A DNA stretch of 64,000 nt from Bin87 sp965204395 (GTDB lineage: Bacteria > Chloroflexota > Dehalococcoidia > Lucifugimonadales > UBA3495), in NCBI GenBank assembly GCA_965204395.1, contig OZ241987.1, positions 3,224,001 to 3,288,000 of the forward strand, given 5' to 3'. The position numbers and the translations under genes are program-made. The notes under the pieces are model-generated. The model saw nothing but the letters and a program-made list of their open reading frames with translations. It was not told where the DNA came from and searched no databases. The stretch's first letter is position 1. The number at the start of each line of letters is the position of its first letter. Shown here piece by piece: positions 43,271-52,365 of the stretch.

Positions 43271-44818
43271 TTGAAGTACGACGTCATCGTCATCGGCGCC
43301 GGCTCCGCCGGTTCCATCGTTGCCACCCGTTTGAGCGAGGACCCCAACCGTTCGGTCCTGCTGCTGGAGGCCGGCCCCGACTACCCTGTTTTTGATCACC
43401 TGCCCAGCGAGGTGAAGTTCGGCTACGCCACCGCCACCGACGTCATGACCAGCGATCACAACTGGCAGTTCACCGGCTACGGCACCGCCGAAAACCCCGA
43501 GATCATGGTTCCCCGCGGCAAGGTCACCGGCGGCTCCAGCGCCATCAACGGCCAGATGTTCCTCCGCGGCGTGCCCGAAGACTACGACGGCTGGGCCGCC
43601 ATGGGCAACGATGAATGGAGTTTCCAGAACATCCTCGGATGCTTCCGCCGTCTGGAAACCGACACCGACTTCTCCGACGACTTTCACGGCAACGACGGCC
43701 CCATCATCGCCCGTCGTTTCAAGCGCGAGGAATGGCTCCCGGCCCAGTCCGCCTTCTACAACGCCGCTCGGGCCTACGGTTTCCCGCACACCGACGACCA
43801 CAACAGCCCCGACTCCACGGGCATCGGCCCCACGCCCTTCAACAACCCCAACGGCATCCGCTGGAGCACCGCCCTCGGTTACCTGGACCTGGCCCGCCAT
43901 CGCCTCAACTTCACCCTGCGGCCCAACTGCACCGTCCACCGCGTGATATTCGACGGTAACAAGGCCACCGGCGTTGTGGTCGAAAGCGGTGGAGAGGTGT
44001 TCACCGTCGAGGCCGACCAGATCATTCTCAGCGGCGGCGCAATCGCATCACCGCAACTCCTGATGCTCTCCGGCGTCGGCCCCGCCGACCACCTGCGCAG
44101 TATGGGCATACCCGTCGTACACGATGCTCCCGGCGTGGGCCAGAACCTCCGTGACCATCCCATCGTCCCCGTGACCTGGCGCACCGTGCCGGGATTCGAC
44201 CTCGACGGTTTCGCGCCACGCATTCAGACCTGCCTCAAATACACCGCCGAGGGCTCCCACCTGCGCAACGATATGATCATGATCTTCTCGTCCTTCGCCA
44301 CCGAGCAGGTCATCCGGGGCGGCGGTCGTATGGAACCCATGGGCATCCGCGCCTCCGTTTCCATCTATCTGGCCGTCGGCGCCGGCGAACTGCGCCTCAA
44401 CTCCACCGACCCACACGAACAGCCCTATCTGAACTACAACTATCTCCAGGAGGAATTCGACCGCCAGCGTTTGCGTGACGGAGTTCGCATCGCGGTCCAA
44501 CTGGGCGAGCATGGCGATTTCGAGAACATCATCCAGGAACGCATCGAACCATCGGACTCCGACCTCGAATCCGACGACGCGCTGGACCACTGGCTCCGCA
44601 GCAACGTCTCCACCGCCCAGCACATATCCTGCACCTGCAAGATGGGCCCGTCCTCGGACCCCATGGCGGTCGTTGACCAGTACGGCAAGGTCCACGGGCT
44701 GGAGAATATCCGCGTGGTCGACGCGTCCATCATGCCCGACTGCATCCGCGCCAACACCAACGTCACCACCATGATGATCGGCGAGCGCGTCTCCGAATTC
44801 ATCCTCCGCGGCGACTAG
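43271..44818 (+). CDS. GMC-family FAD-dependent oxidoreductase (choline dehydrogenase-like)
   Basis: 515 aa from TTG 43271, selected because AGGAGG (43258-43263) is well spaced and the dinucleotide-binding strand KYDVIVIGAGSAGSIVATRL begins directly. Other GMC signatures: GKVTGGSSAINGQMFLRG (PROSITE 1 region), VILSGGAIASPQLLMLSGVGP (signature 2) and the C-terminal VVDASIMPDCIRANTNVTTMMIGER. Active-site His is in STAQHISCTCKMG. Oxidises alcohols to aldehydes with FAD; substrate unknown. Confidence 0.93.
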   Translation: MKYDVIVIGAGSAGSIVATRLSEDPNRSVLLLEAGPDYPVFDHLPSEVKFGYATATDVMTSDHNWQFTGYGTAENPEIMVPRGKVTGGSSAINGQMFLRGVPEDYDGWAAMGNDEWSFQNILGCFRRLETDTDFSDDFHGNDGPIIARRFKREEWLPAQSAFYNAARAYGFPHTDDHNSPDSTGIGPTPFNNPNGIRWSTALGYLDLARHRLNFTLRPNCTVHRVIFDGNKATGVVVESGGEVFTVEADQIILSGGAIASPQLLMLSGVGPADHLRSMGIPVVHDAPGVGQNLRDHPIVPVTWRTVPGFDLDGFAPRIQTCLKYTAEGSHLRNDMIMIFSSFATEQVIRGGGRMEPMGIRASVSIYLAVGAGELRLNSTDPHEQPYLNYNYLQEEFDRQRLRDGVRIAVQLGEHGDFENIIQERIEPSDSDLESDDALDHWLRSNVSTAQHISCTCKMGPSSDPMAVVDQYGKVHGLENIRVVDASIMPDCIRANTNVTTMMIGERVSEFILRGD

Positions 44819-44831
44819 CCAGTGCCAAATG

Positions 44832-44980
44832 TCCGTTCATGGTGCGGCACGTCCGCCTCTGGCGGGAGCGTGTCGAACCACGGGCGGACCACCCCTCCGG
44901 ACCCGAAAAATCCCCTCTCCCGTCAAGGGGAGAGGGTTAGGGTGCGGCACGTCCGCCTTTGGCGGGAGGGTGAAAAGGCG
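44832..44980. repeat. R6 and R3 repeats, each with a 22-bp insert
   Basis: TCCGTTCATGGTG and AGCGTGTCGAACCACGG are split by 22 bp (44845-44866), and an R3 copy is split between TAGGGTG and AGGGTGAAAA by 22 bp (44945-44966). Both inserts read CGGCACGTCCGCC..TGGCGGG and differ by one base. No gene in 44819-45166; an R1 variant (TAGGGGCGAGGCATGCCCG) lies at 45099-45125. Confidence 0.8.
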
Positions 44981-45166
44981 AGGTTAGAAATCTCTAGGGA
45001 AGAAAACGCATCCCTAGAATTTCGCTTGCGGCGAAAAGGGACAGCATAGAAAAACCGTGTGCCCTCTCATGGAGAGCCTCCTGGAGGCCCCGTCAAGTGT
45101 AGGGGCGAGGCATGCCCGCCCCTACGAGAGTTCTCTGCAAGCCTTGTGCCTGATCAAATCAGTCCA

Positions 45167-46159
45167 TCACCGCGACGGAAACCGCGCCGCCAGCACGTCC
45201 ATAATCAGCCGCGCTGCCACCTGCACCGTCAACTGCGAAACGTCATACGGCGGCGCGACCTCCACCACGTCAAACGCCACCAGGTTGGAGCGTCGCACCA
45301 GGGTCTCCAGGCATCGGCGGGACTCCTCGTAAAACAACCCGCCCACTTCCGGAGTTCCCGTTCCCGGCGCTTGAGTCGGATCCAACGCGTCCACATCAAA
45401 CGTGATGTAAAGGTTCGCCCCGACGGGAATGCTTTCAGCCGCCGCCTCCGGCCCCATCTCACGGAACTGCCGCAGTGTGATTATCCCGTTCCCGTGGTTG
45501 ACCGCCTCTTCGTATGGTTCCCGTCGCACCGACCGTATACCGACGGACGTGATGTTCCCCACGTGCTCCAGCTCATGGCACCGGCGTATCGGACTCCCGT
45601 GAGTCAGCATTGCCCCTTGGTAGTGGTGCGTGTAGTCCAGGTGCGCGTCGAAATGCACGATGTCCAGCGGCGCGAACTGCGCCAGCCCAGCCACCGCCGG
45701 AAAGGTTATGGCATGATCGCCGCCCAGTACCACCGGCATCGCGCCCCGTGCGGCGACGCGTTGCACCACGCCGGCCAGCCACTCAAAATTGTGTACAACC
45801 TCCGACGGCGAGACCGACACGTTTCCGCAGTCGGCCATGGTGACGCCGCGCAGCAGTTCGTCCCCCGCGTCCGCGTCGAAAAACCCCTCGGCGTCCTTAC
45901 CCTGCCCGTAGGGGTCCAGGTATGAGTAAGCCCGTGGCGCGTCCCGTAACGCATCCGGCCCGTACCGCGCCCCTGGCCTACCGAACGTCCCTTGGTCAAA
46001 CGGCATCCCAATGAACGCCACATCGGCGTCCAGCTCGTCGATATTCGGACACGCCGGCACCCGAAACATCGTGCGGGGCCGCGTGTCCAGCGCCGGCAAA
46101 CCGCCGTGGGTCAGGTCTTCGCGGTACTGCGGCCCGATGTTGATATTGTCTTCAGCCAT
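45167..46159 (-). CDS. Ureohydrolase (agmatinase/arginase family)
   Basis: 330 aa from ATG 46159. The dimanganese ligands appear in order: VVLGGDHAITFP (His), IVHFDAHLDYTHHYQG (Asp, His, Asp), and YITFDVDALDPTQAPGTGTPE (Asp, Asp). The last segment, with its TGTPE, is diagnostic for the family. Hydrolyses agmatine, a guanidino acid or similar to amine plus urea in the cytoplasm. The sequence between the ligands does not separate agmatinase from guanidinobutyrase-type enzymes. Confidence 0.92.
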   Translation of the reverse strand: MAEDNINIGPQYREDLTHGGLPALDTRPRTMFRVPACPNIDELDADVAFIGMPFDQGTFGRPGARYGPDALRDAPRAYSYLDPYGQGKDAEGFFDADAGDELLRGVTMADCGNVSVSPSEVVHNFEWLAGVVQRVAARGAMPVVLGGDHAITFPAVAGLAQFAPLDIVHFDAHLDYTHHYQGAMLTHGSPIRRCHELEHVGNITSVGIRSVRREPYEEAVNHGNGIITLRQFREMGPEAAAESIPVGANLYITFDVDALDPTQAPGTGTPEVGGLFYEESRRCLETLVRRSNLVAFDVVEVAPPYDVSQLTVQVAARLIMDVLAARFPSR

Positions 46160-46230
46160 GTATATCCCTTGTGGTCGAGCTGGTTTGATTATACTGAGCG
46201 GCGAAAACACCGCCAAAAAGGAGGCCCCCA

Positions 46231-47001
46231 ATGGCCCGGCTAGAAGACTACCAGAACCGATTCCAGTACGCCCGGTTCGAGCGTGAGGACGGCATCCTCC
46301 AGATGACCCTGCACAGCGACGGCGACACCCTGCAGTGGGGCGCTGGCCCTCACACCGAACTGCCCGAGGTCTTCCATACCATCGGCACCGACGTCGAGAA
46401 CAAGGTCATCATCATGACCGGCGCCGGCGACGGGTTCACCGGACCCGCCGGCAGCAGCGACACCGTCCCGCGCCGCACGCCCGAGCAGTGGGACGCCACC
46501 TATTGGGAGGGCAAGCACCTGCTCGGCAACCTGCTCAACATCGAGGTGCCCATCATCGCCGCCATCAACGGCCCGGCCCTGCGACACTCCGAACTGCCGT
46601 TGATGAGCGACATCGTGCTGGCCGCGCCGCACACCACTTTCCAGGACTCCGGCCATTTCATGAGCGGCCTCACCCCCGGGGACGGCATGCACATCATCTA
46701 CCCCCTGCTGTTGGGACTCAACCGTGGTCGCTACTTCCTCCTGACCGGCCAGTTGCTCGACGCCGCCAAAGCCCAGGAATTCGGCCTCGTCGCCGAGGTG
46801 CTGCCGCCCGATGAACTCCTGCCCAGAGCGTGGGAACTTGCCCGCGACCTGGCTCGCCAACCCCGCCTCGTGCTCCGCTATTCCCGCGTCCTCCTGACCC
46901 AAAAACTTCGCGGGGAACTCCACGACCTTCTCGGCTACGGCCTTGCCCTGGAGGGCCTTGGCTCCGCCCAGGACTACCTCGACCGCGGCCAGGGCCGCTA
47001 G
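46231..47001 (+). CDS. Enoyl-CoA hydratase/isomerase family protein
   Basis: 256 aa with AAGGAGG before ATG 46231. Crotonase fold: YARFEREDGILQMTLHSDG, KVIIMTGAGDGFTGPAGSS, NIEVPIIAAINGPALRHSELPLMSDIVLAAPHT (oxyanion hole around GPALRH). The usual catalytic Glu positions are not occupied as in true hydratases; HSELP places a Glu near one of them. It may be a hydrolase, decarboxylase or isomerase of the family. Second crotonase gene in the window; the first is at the left edge. Confidence 0.85.
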   Translation: MARLEDYQNRFQYARFEREDGILQMTLHSDGDTLQWGAGPHTELPEVFHTIGTDVENKVIIMTGAGDGFTGPAGSSDTVPRRTPEQWDATYWEGKHLLGNLLNIEVPIIAAINGPALRHSELPLMSDIVLAAPHTTFQDSGHFMSGLTPGDGMHIIYPLLLGLNRGRYFLLTGQLLDAAKAQEFGLVAEVLPPDELLPRAWELARDLARQPRLVLRYSRVLLTQKLRGELHDLLGYGLALEGLGSAQDYLDRGQGR

Positions 47002-47011
47002 CCCGGCATTT

Positions 47012-47383
47012 TCAACACTCGGCCAGCGCGTCGATCCTGACCATACCGCCGGGAATCATGTCTATTTCGATGTGGCTCCCGGAGAGCAGGTCGGCGCTCA
47101 CAAGGTACGAATTTTCTGACTCTAGCACTTTGACTGGTTTGAAGCCGTCGTGCCACATTACTTCTCCATCGTAATAGGCAAATTGCGCTTCCTGCTCGTT
47201 CGCCAACCGGAATGTCATCATTCCCGCCGGAGGCAGGTTTATCAGTCTGATTATGGTTCTGGGCAAGAGCAAATCCGCTCCCCGAAACCCAGTATCGATC
47301 ACAGCTTCCAGTACGGGAAGGTAACCACGCATTCGCACCGGGATTATCATCTCGTTGTACTGGTTAACCCGTCCAGTAATCAC
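47012..47383 (-). CDS. Retropepsin-like aspartic protease (cassette B)
   Basis: 123 aa. VLEAVIDTGFRGADLLLPRT contains Asp30-Thr-Gly of clan AA, and the C-terminal part SENSYLVSADLLSGSHIEIDMIPGG has the strand-loop expected for the family's second half. Start overlaps the stop of the partner gene by 4 bp. Sequence similarity to the cassette A protease is limited to the motif and fold pattern, so the two cassettes were acquired separately. Confidence 0.78.
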   Translation of the reverse strand: MITGRVNQYNEMIIPVRMRGYLPVLEAVIDTGFRGADLLLPRTIIRLINLPPAGMMTFRLANEQEAQFAYYDGEVMWHDGFKPVKVLESENSYLVSADLLSGSHIEIDMIPGGMVRIDALAEC

Positions 47384-47661
47384 GTTTCGATTCCCCTGAG
47401 GCTGCCCCCGCCCAGCGAACCGACTGCCCTATAGCCGACGCGGAATGCATAGCTGAAAGAACCCGGATGCCGTTCTTTGAGCAGCGTATCCGCTTCGTGC
47501 AGGTTGGTGCCAATGGCATAGTCACGGGAATCCAAGTCCAGAACGAGAACTTTTCCCTTTGCAGTAGCCAGCAGTTTGGGCAACAGTTCCTCTTCGTAAT
47601 AGGCCTGCGCCCGGGCCCAGTTTTCATCTTCTGTTGCTTTGGTACGGCTAACATCTGCCAT
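47380..47661 (-). CDS. Small partner protein of retropepsin cassette B
   Basis: 93 aa from ATG 47661, preceded by GGAGGTGA. A helical start (DENWARAQAYYEEELLPKLLA) is followed by GKVLVLDLDSRDYAIGTNLHEADTLLKERHP and a YAFRVGYRAVGSLGGGSLRG tail. The GKVxxxDxxSxDYAIG pattern is common in small proteins encoded next to clan AA proteases in bacteria and archaea. A longer frame from 47676 is less likely. Role presumably tied to the protease; not known. Confidence 0.65.
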   Translation of the reverse strand: MADVSRTKATEDENWARAQAYYEEELLPKLLATAKGKVLVLDLDSRDYAIGTNLHEADTLLKERHPGSFSYAFRVGYRAVGSLGGGSLRGIET

Positions 47662-47703
47662 CGCGCTCACCTCCATCGTGCCATCATGCTAGCGCACCGC
47701 ACG

Positions 47704-49015
47704 TTAATGGGCAAATTGAGACGGGCAAGCCTGCCGCCTCGGCGGCAGCGCCGTAAGCATCAGCGCCGAACACGAGCCGTATATGAACAGCAGCGTCCAC
47801 CACGCCGGCAGGTACGACCCGGCGTAGTCGTGCAGGTAGCCCACCAGTGGCGCGCCCAGGCCCGCGCTCAGCAGGTTGATCGGCATGATGATCCCCCGGA
47901 TCGTTCCCAGGAAAGCACGCCCGTAGTACGCGGCGAAAATGTACGTGTGCACGATCATCCCGATGCCCACGGAGCACCCGAACACAATCGTCGACAGGAA
48001 CATCATCTCCGCCGACGCTACGTAGATCATCAGCAGGATCGCGATGATGAAGCCGGCAAACGATGCTGCCGCCAGAAACCGGATCGGGAAGCGGTCGGCC
48101 AGCCAGCCAGCCAGCCACCAACGCGGTAGCGGCCGCGCCGCCGGCATCCGCCGCGAACGACCAGGACACCAGCAGCGGATCGTACGCTTTCTCCACGAAA
48201 TACGGTATCCGGTGAAAGCTGGCACCGCCCTGCGCCACGCCCGATAGCGCGTAAACCGCCACCAGTTTCCACATCGTCACCGTCCGAAAAGACTCGCGAA
48301 CCGTCCACACCGGCTCGTCCTCGACGGGCCGCCGCGTGCGCGAAACCGTGTCGTCCGGCATCGGCGCATCCGGCGGGTCGCCGTCCACCCGCAGCCCCAT
48401 GTCCTCCGGCTGCCGGCGTAGGAACAGCGCCGCCGCCGGAATCGAAATCACCATGAACATCACGGCCAGGATCTGCCACGTGGCTCGCCATCCGTAGCCG
48501 TCAATCAGCCATTGCGTAACCGGCAGAAACACGATCCCGCTGATGCCCAGCCCTGCCGTTGAAAGGGCCAACGCCCGCCCCCGTTTCCTGACAAACCACT
48601 TGGCCACCGGCACCGACGTCACCAGCCCGTTGGGCGCGGCCAGGCCCGATACGCCGACCAGGCTGAACAGCACGATGAACTGCCACGCGTGGCTGCTCAT
48701 GCCCACCAGTACCAGGCATCCGCCGATCATCAGCGCGGCAATTGGGATGTACACCCGCGGCCCGTACCGGTCGATCAGCCAGCCCACTGCGAAACTCAGC
48801 GCGCCCGCCGACAGCCGCCGCGTCGTCTGCATCCACCCGAACGTCGCCCGCGACAACGCCAGCTCGTTCTGCATCGGCAGCACGAACAGCCCGTAGTTCA
48901 GCGTACCCGTCGCCATCGTCGAGAAATTGACGGCGAACATGGTCGCCACGATCACCCAACCGTAGAAAAAACGCTGCCCCTGTGGCGCGTTATTCCGGTT
49001 TTCTCGATCGTCCAA
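47704..49015 (-). pseudogene. MFS transporter (OFA-like), frameshifted in an AGCC tetranucleotide tract
   Basis: The N-terminal two-thirds (49015 to about 48117, TTG start) encodes a normal oxalate/formate-antiporter-like MFS protein: FFYGWVIVATMFAVNFSTMA, AVGWLIDRYGPRVYIPIAAL and KRGRALALSTAGLGISGIVF. At (CC)AGCC x4 (48099-48116) the frame shifts; the rest of the transporter (WLADRFPIRFLAAASFAGFI through ALPPRRQACPSQFAH, ending 47704) continues in another frame. Deleting one 4-bp unit restores ALVAGWLADRFPIRF. The uncorrected frame runs on to 47684 with non-membrane sequence. Cause may be phase variation, a fixed mutation or an assembly error. Confidence 0.8.
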
Positions 49016-49035
49016 AGTGCGGCCCTATCAGTCGT

Positions 49036-49064
49036 AGGGGCGGGTTTCAAACCCGCCCCTACCT
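49036..49064. repeat. TAGGGGCGGGTTT..AAACCCGCCCCTA palindrome (R1 variant)
   Basis: Perfect palindrome between the MFS gene start and the end of the MBL hydrolase gene; same variant as at 19755. Confidence 0.7.
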
Positions 49065-49087
49065 GACGCATTGAGGTTAATTCGTGG

Positions 49088-49924
49088 TCAGATCGCCTGC
49101 CAGTACCGTTTGCCCTGCAGCCGCACGATCTTCCCGAACCCCGGGGCCGGCAGGTGCACCGCAGCCACCGGTATGTTTTCGCTCTCCAGCCGGTCCAGGA
49201 GATCCTGCCGCGTGGCGATGGCCTGCTCAGGGATGATGTCCGCCCGCGACGCCCAATCGGTCTGCTGGATCTGCGCCGTGTTGTGCAGCACGTCCCCCAG
49301 GATCAGCCCACGCTCGCCGCCCGAGTTGATCATGATGCTCATGTGCCCCGGCGTATGCCCCGGCGTGGGCAGCGTGGTCAACTCGCTGGTGATGCTGAAC
49401 TCGCCCTCCATCCATTCCACCAGCCCCATCTCGGCGATCGGCCAAACACAATCGGGCGCGTTGGGGAACCGGTCGGGCTGCAGCGCCGGGTCGTGGCTCG
49501 CGTCGTAGTCCACCCGGCTGAAGTAGTAACGCGCGTTGGGGAAGGTCGGCGTCAGCGTTCCCCCGTCGTCCCGCACCGTGTTCCAACCCACGTGGTCCCG
49601 GTGCAGGTGCGTCATCACCACGGCGTCGATGTCGTTGGGCGATAGTCCGTTCCGCGCCATGTCGTCCAGCAATTCGCCCCAAGGCGTCTCAGGCGTGTCC
49701 TTCGCCCCCAGCCCCGTATCAACCGCGATGGTTTTGCCCTCCGAGCGAACCAGGAAACAGGCCAGGTTGAAACTCACCTTTCTATCCGGAGTCAGGTGGT
49801 CGTGGAATGGCTCCCAGTCCTCCGCCGGGATGTTCGGAAAGAAGTTGCAGATGTCAAATTCCAGTAGCCCATCGGATAGAGAGGCAATCTCCACGTTCCC
49901 GATGGTAATCTTGCTGGCGGTCAT
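49088..49924 (-). CDS. Metallo-beta-lactamase-fold hydrolase
   Basis: 278 aa from ATG 49924 with GGAGGG upstream. Metal sites: HxHxDH in VVMTHLHRDHVGW, His in TLPTPGHTPGHMSIM, Asp in GLILGDVLHN and a distal His. It opens with ASKITIGNVEIASLSDGLLEFD and has the AVDTGLGAKDTPETP strand typical of lactonase-like (AttM/AiiA-type) MBL proteins. Probably a lactonase or other hydrolase. Longer readings run into a MITE and are rejected. Confidence 0.9.
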   Translation of the reverse strand: MTASKITIGNVEIASLSDGLLEFDICNFFPNIPAEDWEPFHDHLTPDRKVSFNLACFLVRSEGKTIAVDTGLGAKDTPETPWGELLDDMARNGLSPNDIDAVVMTHLHRDHVGWNTVRDDGGTLTPTFPNARYYFSRVDYDASHDPALQPDRFPNAPDCVWPIAEMGLVEWMEGEFSITSELTTLPTPGHTPGHMSIMINSGGERGLILGDVLHNTAQIQQTDWASRADIIPEQAIATRQDLLDRLESENIPVAAVHLPAPGFGKIVRLQGKRYWQAI

Positions 49925-49999
49925 AGTCCCTCCGTGATCCGTCAATTGCGTCATTCTACCATTCCCCCTCTCTGCGCTCGTCCTGAACTGTCGTAGGTC

Positions 50000-50210
50000 C
50001 AGGGCAATCGCATTTGGAATGTATAGACTCGTCACTCCGGCGAAAGTCGAAGATGTCCGCCATAGGCGGATGCCGGAGTCCAGAGTCCGCAGGATGAAGA
50101 CGACGGTTGCGAAACAGCCGACTTCAGGCACTGGATACCGGCTTTCGCCGGTATGACGGTAGCCGGGAGTGCCGGACGAAAGAGCCAAAGGTCGAAATGC
50201 GATTGCCCTG
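50000..50210. mobile_element. Complete MITE, AGGGCAATCGCATTT family (copy B)
   Basis: 211 bp, CAGGGCAATCGCATTTGG to AAATGCGATTGCCCTG: 14-bp perfect terminal inverted repeats. Nearly identical to copy A at 11992 with the same length and inserts, 38 kb apart, so these two are recent copies of one another. Confidence 0.85.
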
Positions 50211-50301
50211 GCCACAGGTCCGCCTCTGGAGGATCGAAGGATGCGCCGCCTCTTCCCCAACACTGTAAAATACACGCACACCTTCCCTTGATGAGGCAAC
50301 G

Positions 50302-50796
50302 ATGGGTGCATACACCAGCACACAATTGATGGTCCGCCTGGTGGCGCTGCTGCTCGGTCTGGCCGGCGGTTTGTGCCAGACGGTCTGGTCCCAGGTCGTC
50401 GGCATGCGATGCGGCGCCACGCAGATCGGCGAGTATGTTTTCCACACCGAGTGCCTGCCTTGGACCGAACTGTTCCTGCGGTTCCCCCAGGACGCGAGCC
50501 CCCAGATGGTCAGTTTGGTGTTGGCCGCCGCCATCGCCGGTTTCGTCGCCGGCCTGGGCGGAATGTGGAGGGCTCGCTGGGCCGGCGTACTGTTTCTCCT
50601 GCTCGCCGCCTGGAACCTTGGTCTGTTGCTATTCGCCACCACCACCGTCGACCAAAAGGGCATCGCCATAATCCTCGCTATTGTGTCGGTCGCGGTGCCC
50701 GCCTTCTGCGGTGTCCTCCTCTGGTGGCGCGGCGAGTACCGTGCGTCCCGCCGCCAAACCGCCGTCGCAGGTGACACCGGGCCGTGGACGGTGTGA
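50302..50796 (+). CDS. Hypothetical four-helix membrane protein
   Basis: 164 aa. Hydrophobic segments at about 9-31 (VRLVALLLGLAGGLCQTVW), 70-86 (SLVLAAAIAGFVAGLGG), 92-110 (AGVLFLLLAAWNLGLLLFA) and 117-140 (GIAIILAIVSVAVPAFCGVLL). A periplasmic loop between helices 1 and 2 has two Cys (MRCGATQIGEY, TECLPW). No family recognised. The DUF2851 gene starts 27 bp downstream, and the two may be co-transcribed. Confidence 0.65.
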   Translation: MGAYTSTQLMVRLVALLLGLAGGLCQTVWSQVVGMRCGATQIGEYVFHTECLPWTELFLRFPQDASPQMVSLVLAAAIAGFVAGLGGMWRARWAGVLFLLLAAWNLGLLLFATTTVDQKGIAIILAIVSVAVPAFCGVLLWWRGEYRASRRQTAVAGDTGPWTV

Positions 50797-50823
50797 CCCC
50801 GGGGATGCTACACCTGATGGCAG

Positions 50824-52107
50824 GTGAGCCCCTTGCATCCGTCCTCCAACAACGACCCCGAGACCTCAGCCGGTTCCGAGTCCATCCCTCCCATCACCGA
50901 GAAGCAACTGGCTCGGTTGTGGGAACGTCGGGCCGTGCGTCACCATGCTTTCCACAGTGAGGCCGGCGCTCGAATCCGAGTCCTCTACCCGGGCCGCCCC
51001 GGTGTAACCGCCGGCCCCGATTTCCGTAATGCCCTCCTGATGGTCGAGGGCCAGGGACTCGTGCAGGGCGACGTCGAAGTGCACCTGCGCCAGCGCGACT
51101 GGCAGTCCCACGGCCACCACAACGACCCCAACTACAACGGCGTCGTCCTCCACGTCGCCCTGGAATCCGAACCGGAACCATCCCGAACCGACGCCGGCGG
51201 CGCGCCTCCAGTCGTCAACCTCCAGGCTCTCCTCGCCGACTCACCGGACAGCGATGACGACCACGAAACTGTCCGCAACCAACTATGGCAGTCCCTTGCT
51301 CAACATGGTTATCGTCGGCCCGAATCACCCGAGCAGATGGCCGCCCTCCTCAACCGCGCCGGCGACCAGCGTTTCCTGTCGCACAGCAAGCGCTTCCAGA
51401 CGCTTATGTCAGCACAATCGCCCGAACAAACCCTATGGGAATCCATCTGCGATGCCCTGGGTTACCGCCACAACCGCCACCCGTTCCTCATGCTGGCAAC
51501 TGCCGGCCCTTATGCGCTCCTCTCCCAAGCTGCTCTTCGACTGCCGGAACCTCAACGCGAATCAGAGTTGACCCAATGGCTGCTCAGCCTGGCCGGCTTC
51601 GAAAACGGCCCAGTGCCATCCGGACTCGGCCCGCCGCTGGCTCCCAAACAGTGGCGTCTGTTCCGCGTCAGGCCGCCGAACCATCCGCGCCGCCGCATCC
51701 TCGGGGCCGCAGCCCTCGTCGCCCGTTTTGCTGACGTCGGTTTGATCGCCGCAGTGGAATCAGCCGCCGTCCCCGGCGATCCAAAAATCCTCACGCAAAC
51801 GTTAACGGTACCCAGCGGCGATACCAAGCCCGCCCCCATCGGTCCGGCGCGAGCCCGCGACATCGCCGTCAACGTCGCCCTCCCGTTCCTCCACGGCTAC
51901 AGCACACTATCCGGCAACCACGCTGAAGCAGCGAAAATGCTGGAGCTCTACCGACGCTACGGCCCACTGTCCGACAACGAGATCACCCGCGAACTCGCCG
52001 CCGCCTTGCAGGAACCCGGCTGGGGTCGCATCGCCAACAACGCCCGCCGCCAGCAGGGCCTCATCCACCTGCAACGCCTCCTCGCCGGCGCAACACCAAA
52101 AATGTAG
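50824..52107 (+). CDS. DUF2851 family protein
   Basis: 427 aa, GTG start. The family N-terminus is clear: ITEKQLARLWERRAVRHHAF, RIRVLYPGRPGVTAGPDFRNALLMVEGQ, then GDVEVHLRQRDWQSHGHHNDPNYNGVVLHV. This conserved GDVExH..DW..H.H..D..Y..VxLHV block looks like a nuclease-type metal site, but no activity is established for the family. The helical C-terminal two-thirds is variable. No RBS in good position; the ATG-less start may be a few codons off. Confidence 0.85.
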   Translation: MSPLHPSSNNDPETSAGSESIPPITEKQLARLWERRAVRHHAFHSEAGARIRVLYPGRPGVTAGPDFRNALLMVEGQGLVQGDVEVHLRQRDWQSHGHHNDPNYNGVVLHVALESEPEPSRTDAGGAPPVVNLQALLADSPDSDDDHETVRNQLWQSLAQHGYRRPESPEQMAALLNRAGDQRFLSHSKRFQTLMSAQSPEQTLWESICDALGYRHNRHPFLMLATAGPYALLSQAALRLPEPQRESELTQWLLSLAGFENGPVPSGLGPPLAPKQWRLFRVRPPNHPRRRILGAAALVARFADVGLIAAVESAAVPGDPKILTQTLTVPSGDTKPAPIGPARARDIAVNVALPFLHGYSTLSGNHAEAAKMLELYRRYGPLSDNEITRELAAALQEPGWGRIANNARRQQGLIHLQRLLAGATPKM

Positions 52108-52129
52108 GGGCGAATAATCATTCGCCCCC
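52104..52129. repeat. TAGGGGCGAAT..ATTCGCCCC palindrome (R1)
   Basis: Copy starting within the stop codon of the DUF2851 gene; the TAG stop is the first triplet of the repeat, so the repeat may have fixed the C-terminus. Confidence 0.7.
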
Positions 52130-52158
52130 GGTGCTCCAAAACTATCTCAAACACGACT

Positions 52159-52294
52159 CTCAGAGGGTGTGTGACATATCCCCTCTCCCTCTGGGAGAGG
52201 TTAGGGTGAGGGCGTACCGCGGTTCTTGCAGGAACGAAGTGTGCCTATAACTCCCTGACGACAGGCTTAATGGATTTGTAACACACCCTCTCAG
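52159..52294. mobile_element. Second MITE-like element with CTCAGAGGGTGTGT termini
   Basis: CTCAGAGGGTGTGTGAC at the left end and, inverted, GTAACACACCCTCTCAG at the right end (15 of 17 match), 136 bp apart. An R3 repeat (52178-52213) is nested inside. Only one copy in the window, no gene, no clear target duplication. Confidence 0.5.
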
Positions 52295-52365
52295 TAAAAC
52301 CTGATCAGGTCGTCGCTATGATCATACTTGTACGTAGGGCTCATCTCGGTCGAAGTGACCGGTAA

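Noticed and set aside
48044..48120. Programmed ribosomal frameshift in the MFS gene
   Set aside because: No slippery heptamer or stimulatory structure evident; a 4-bp unit difference explains the data better.
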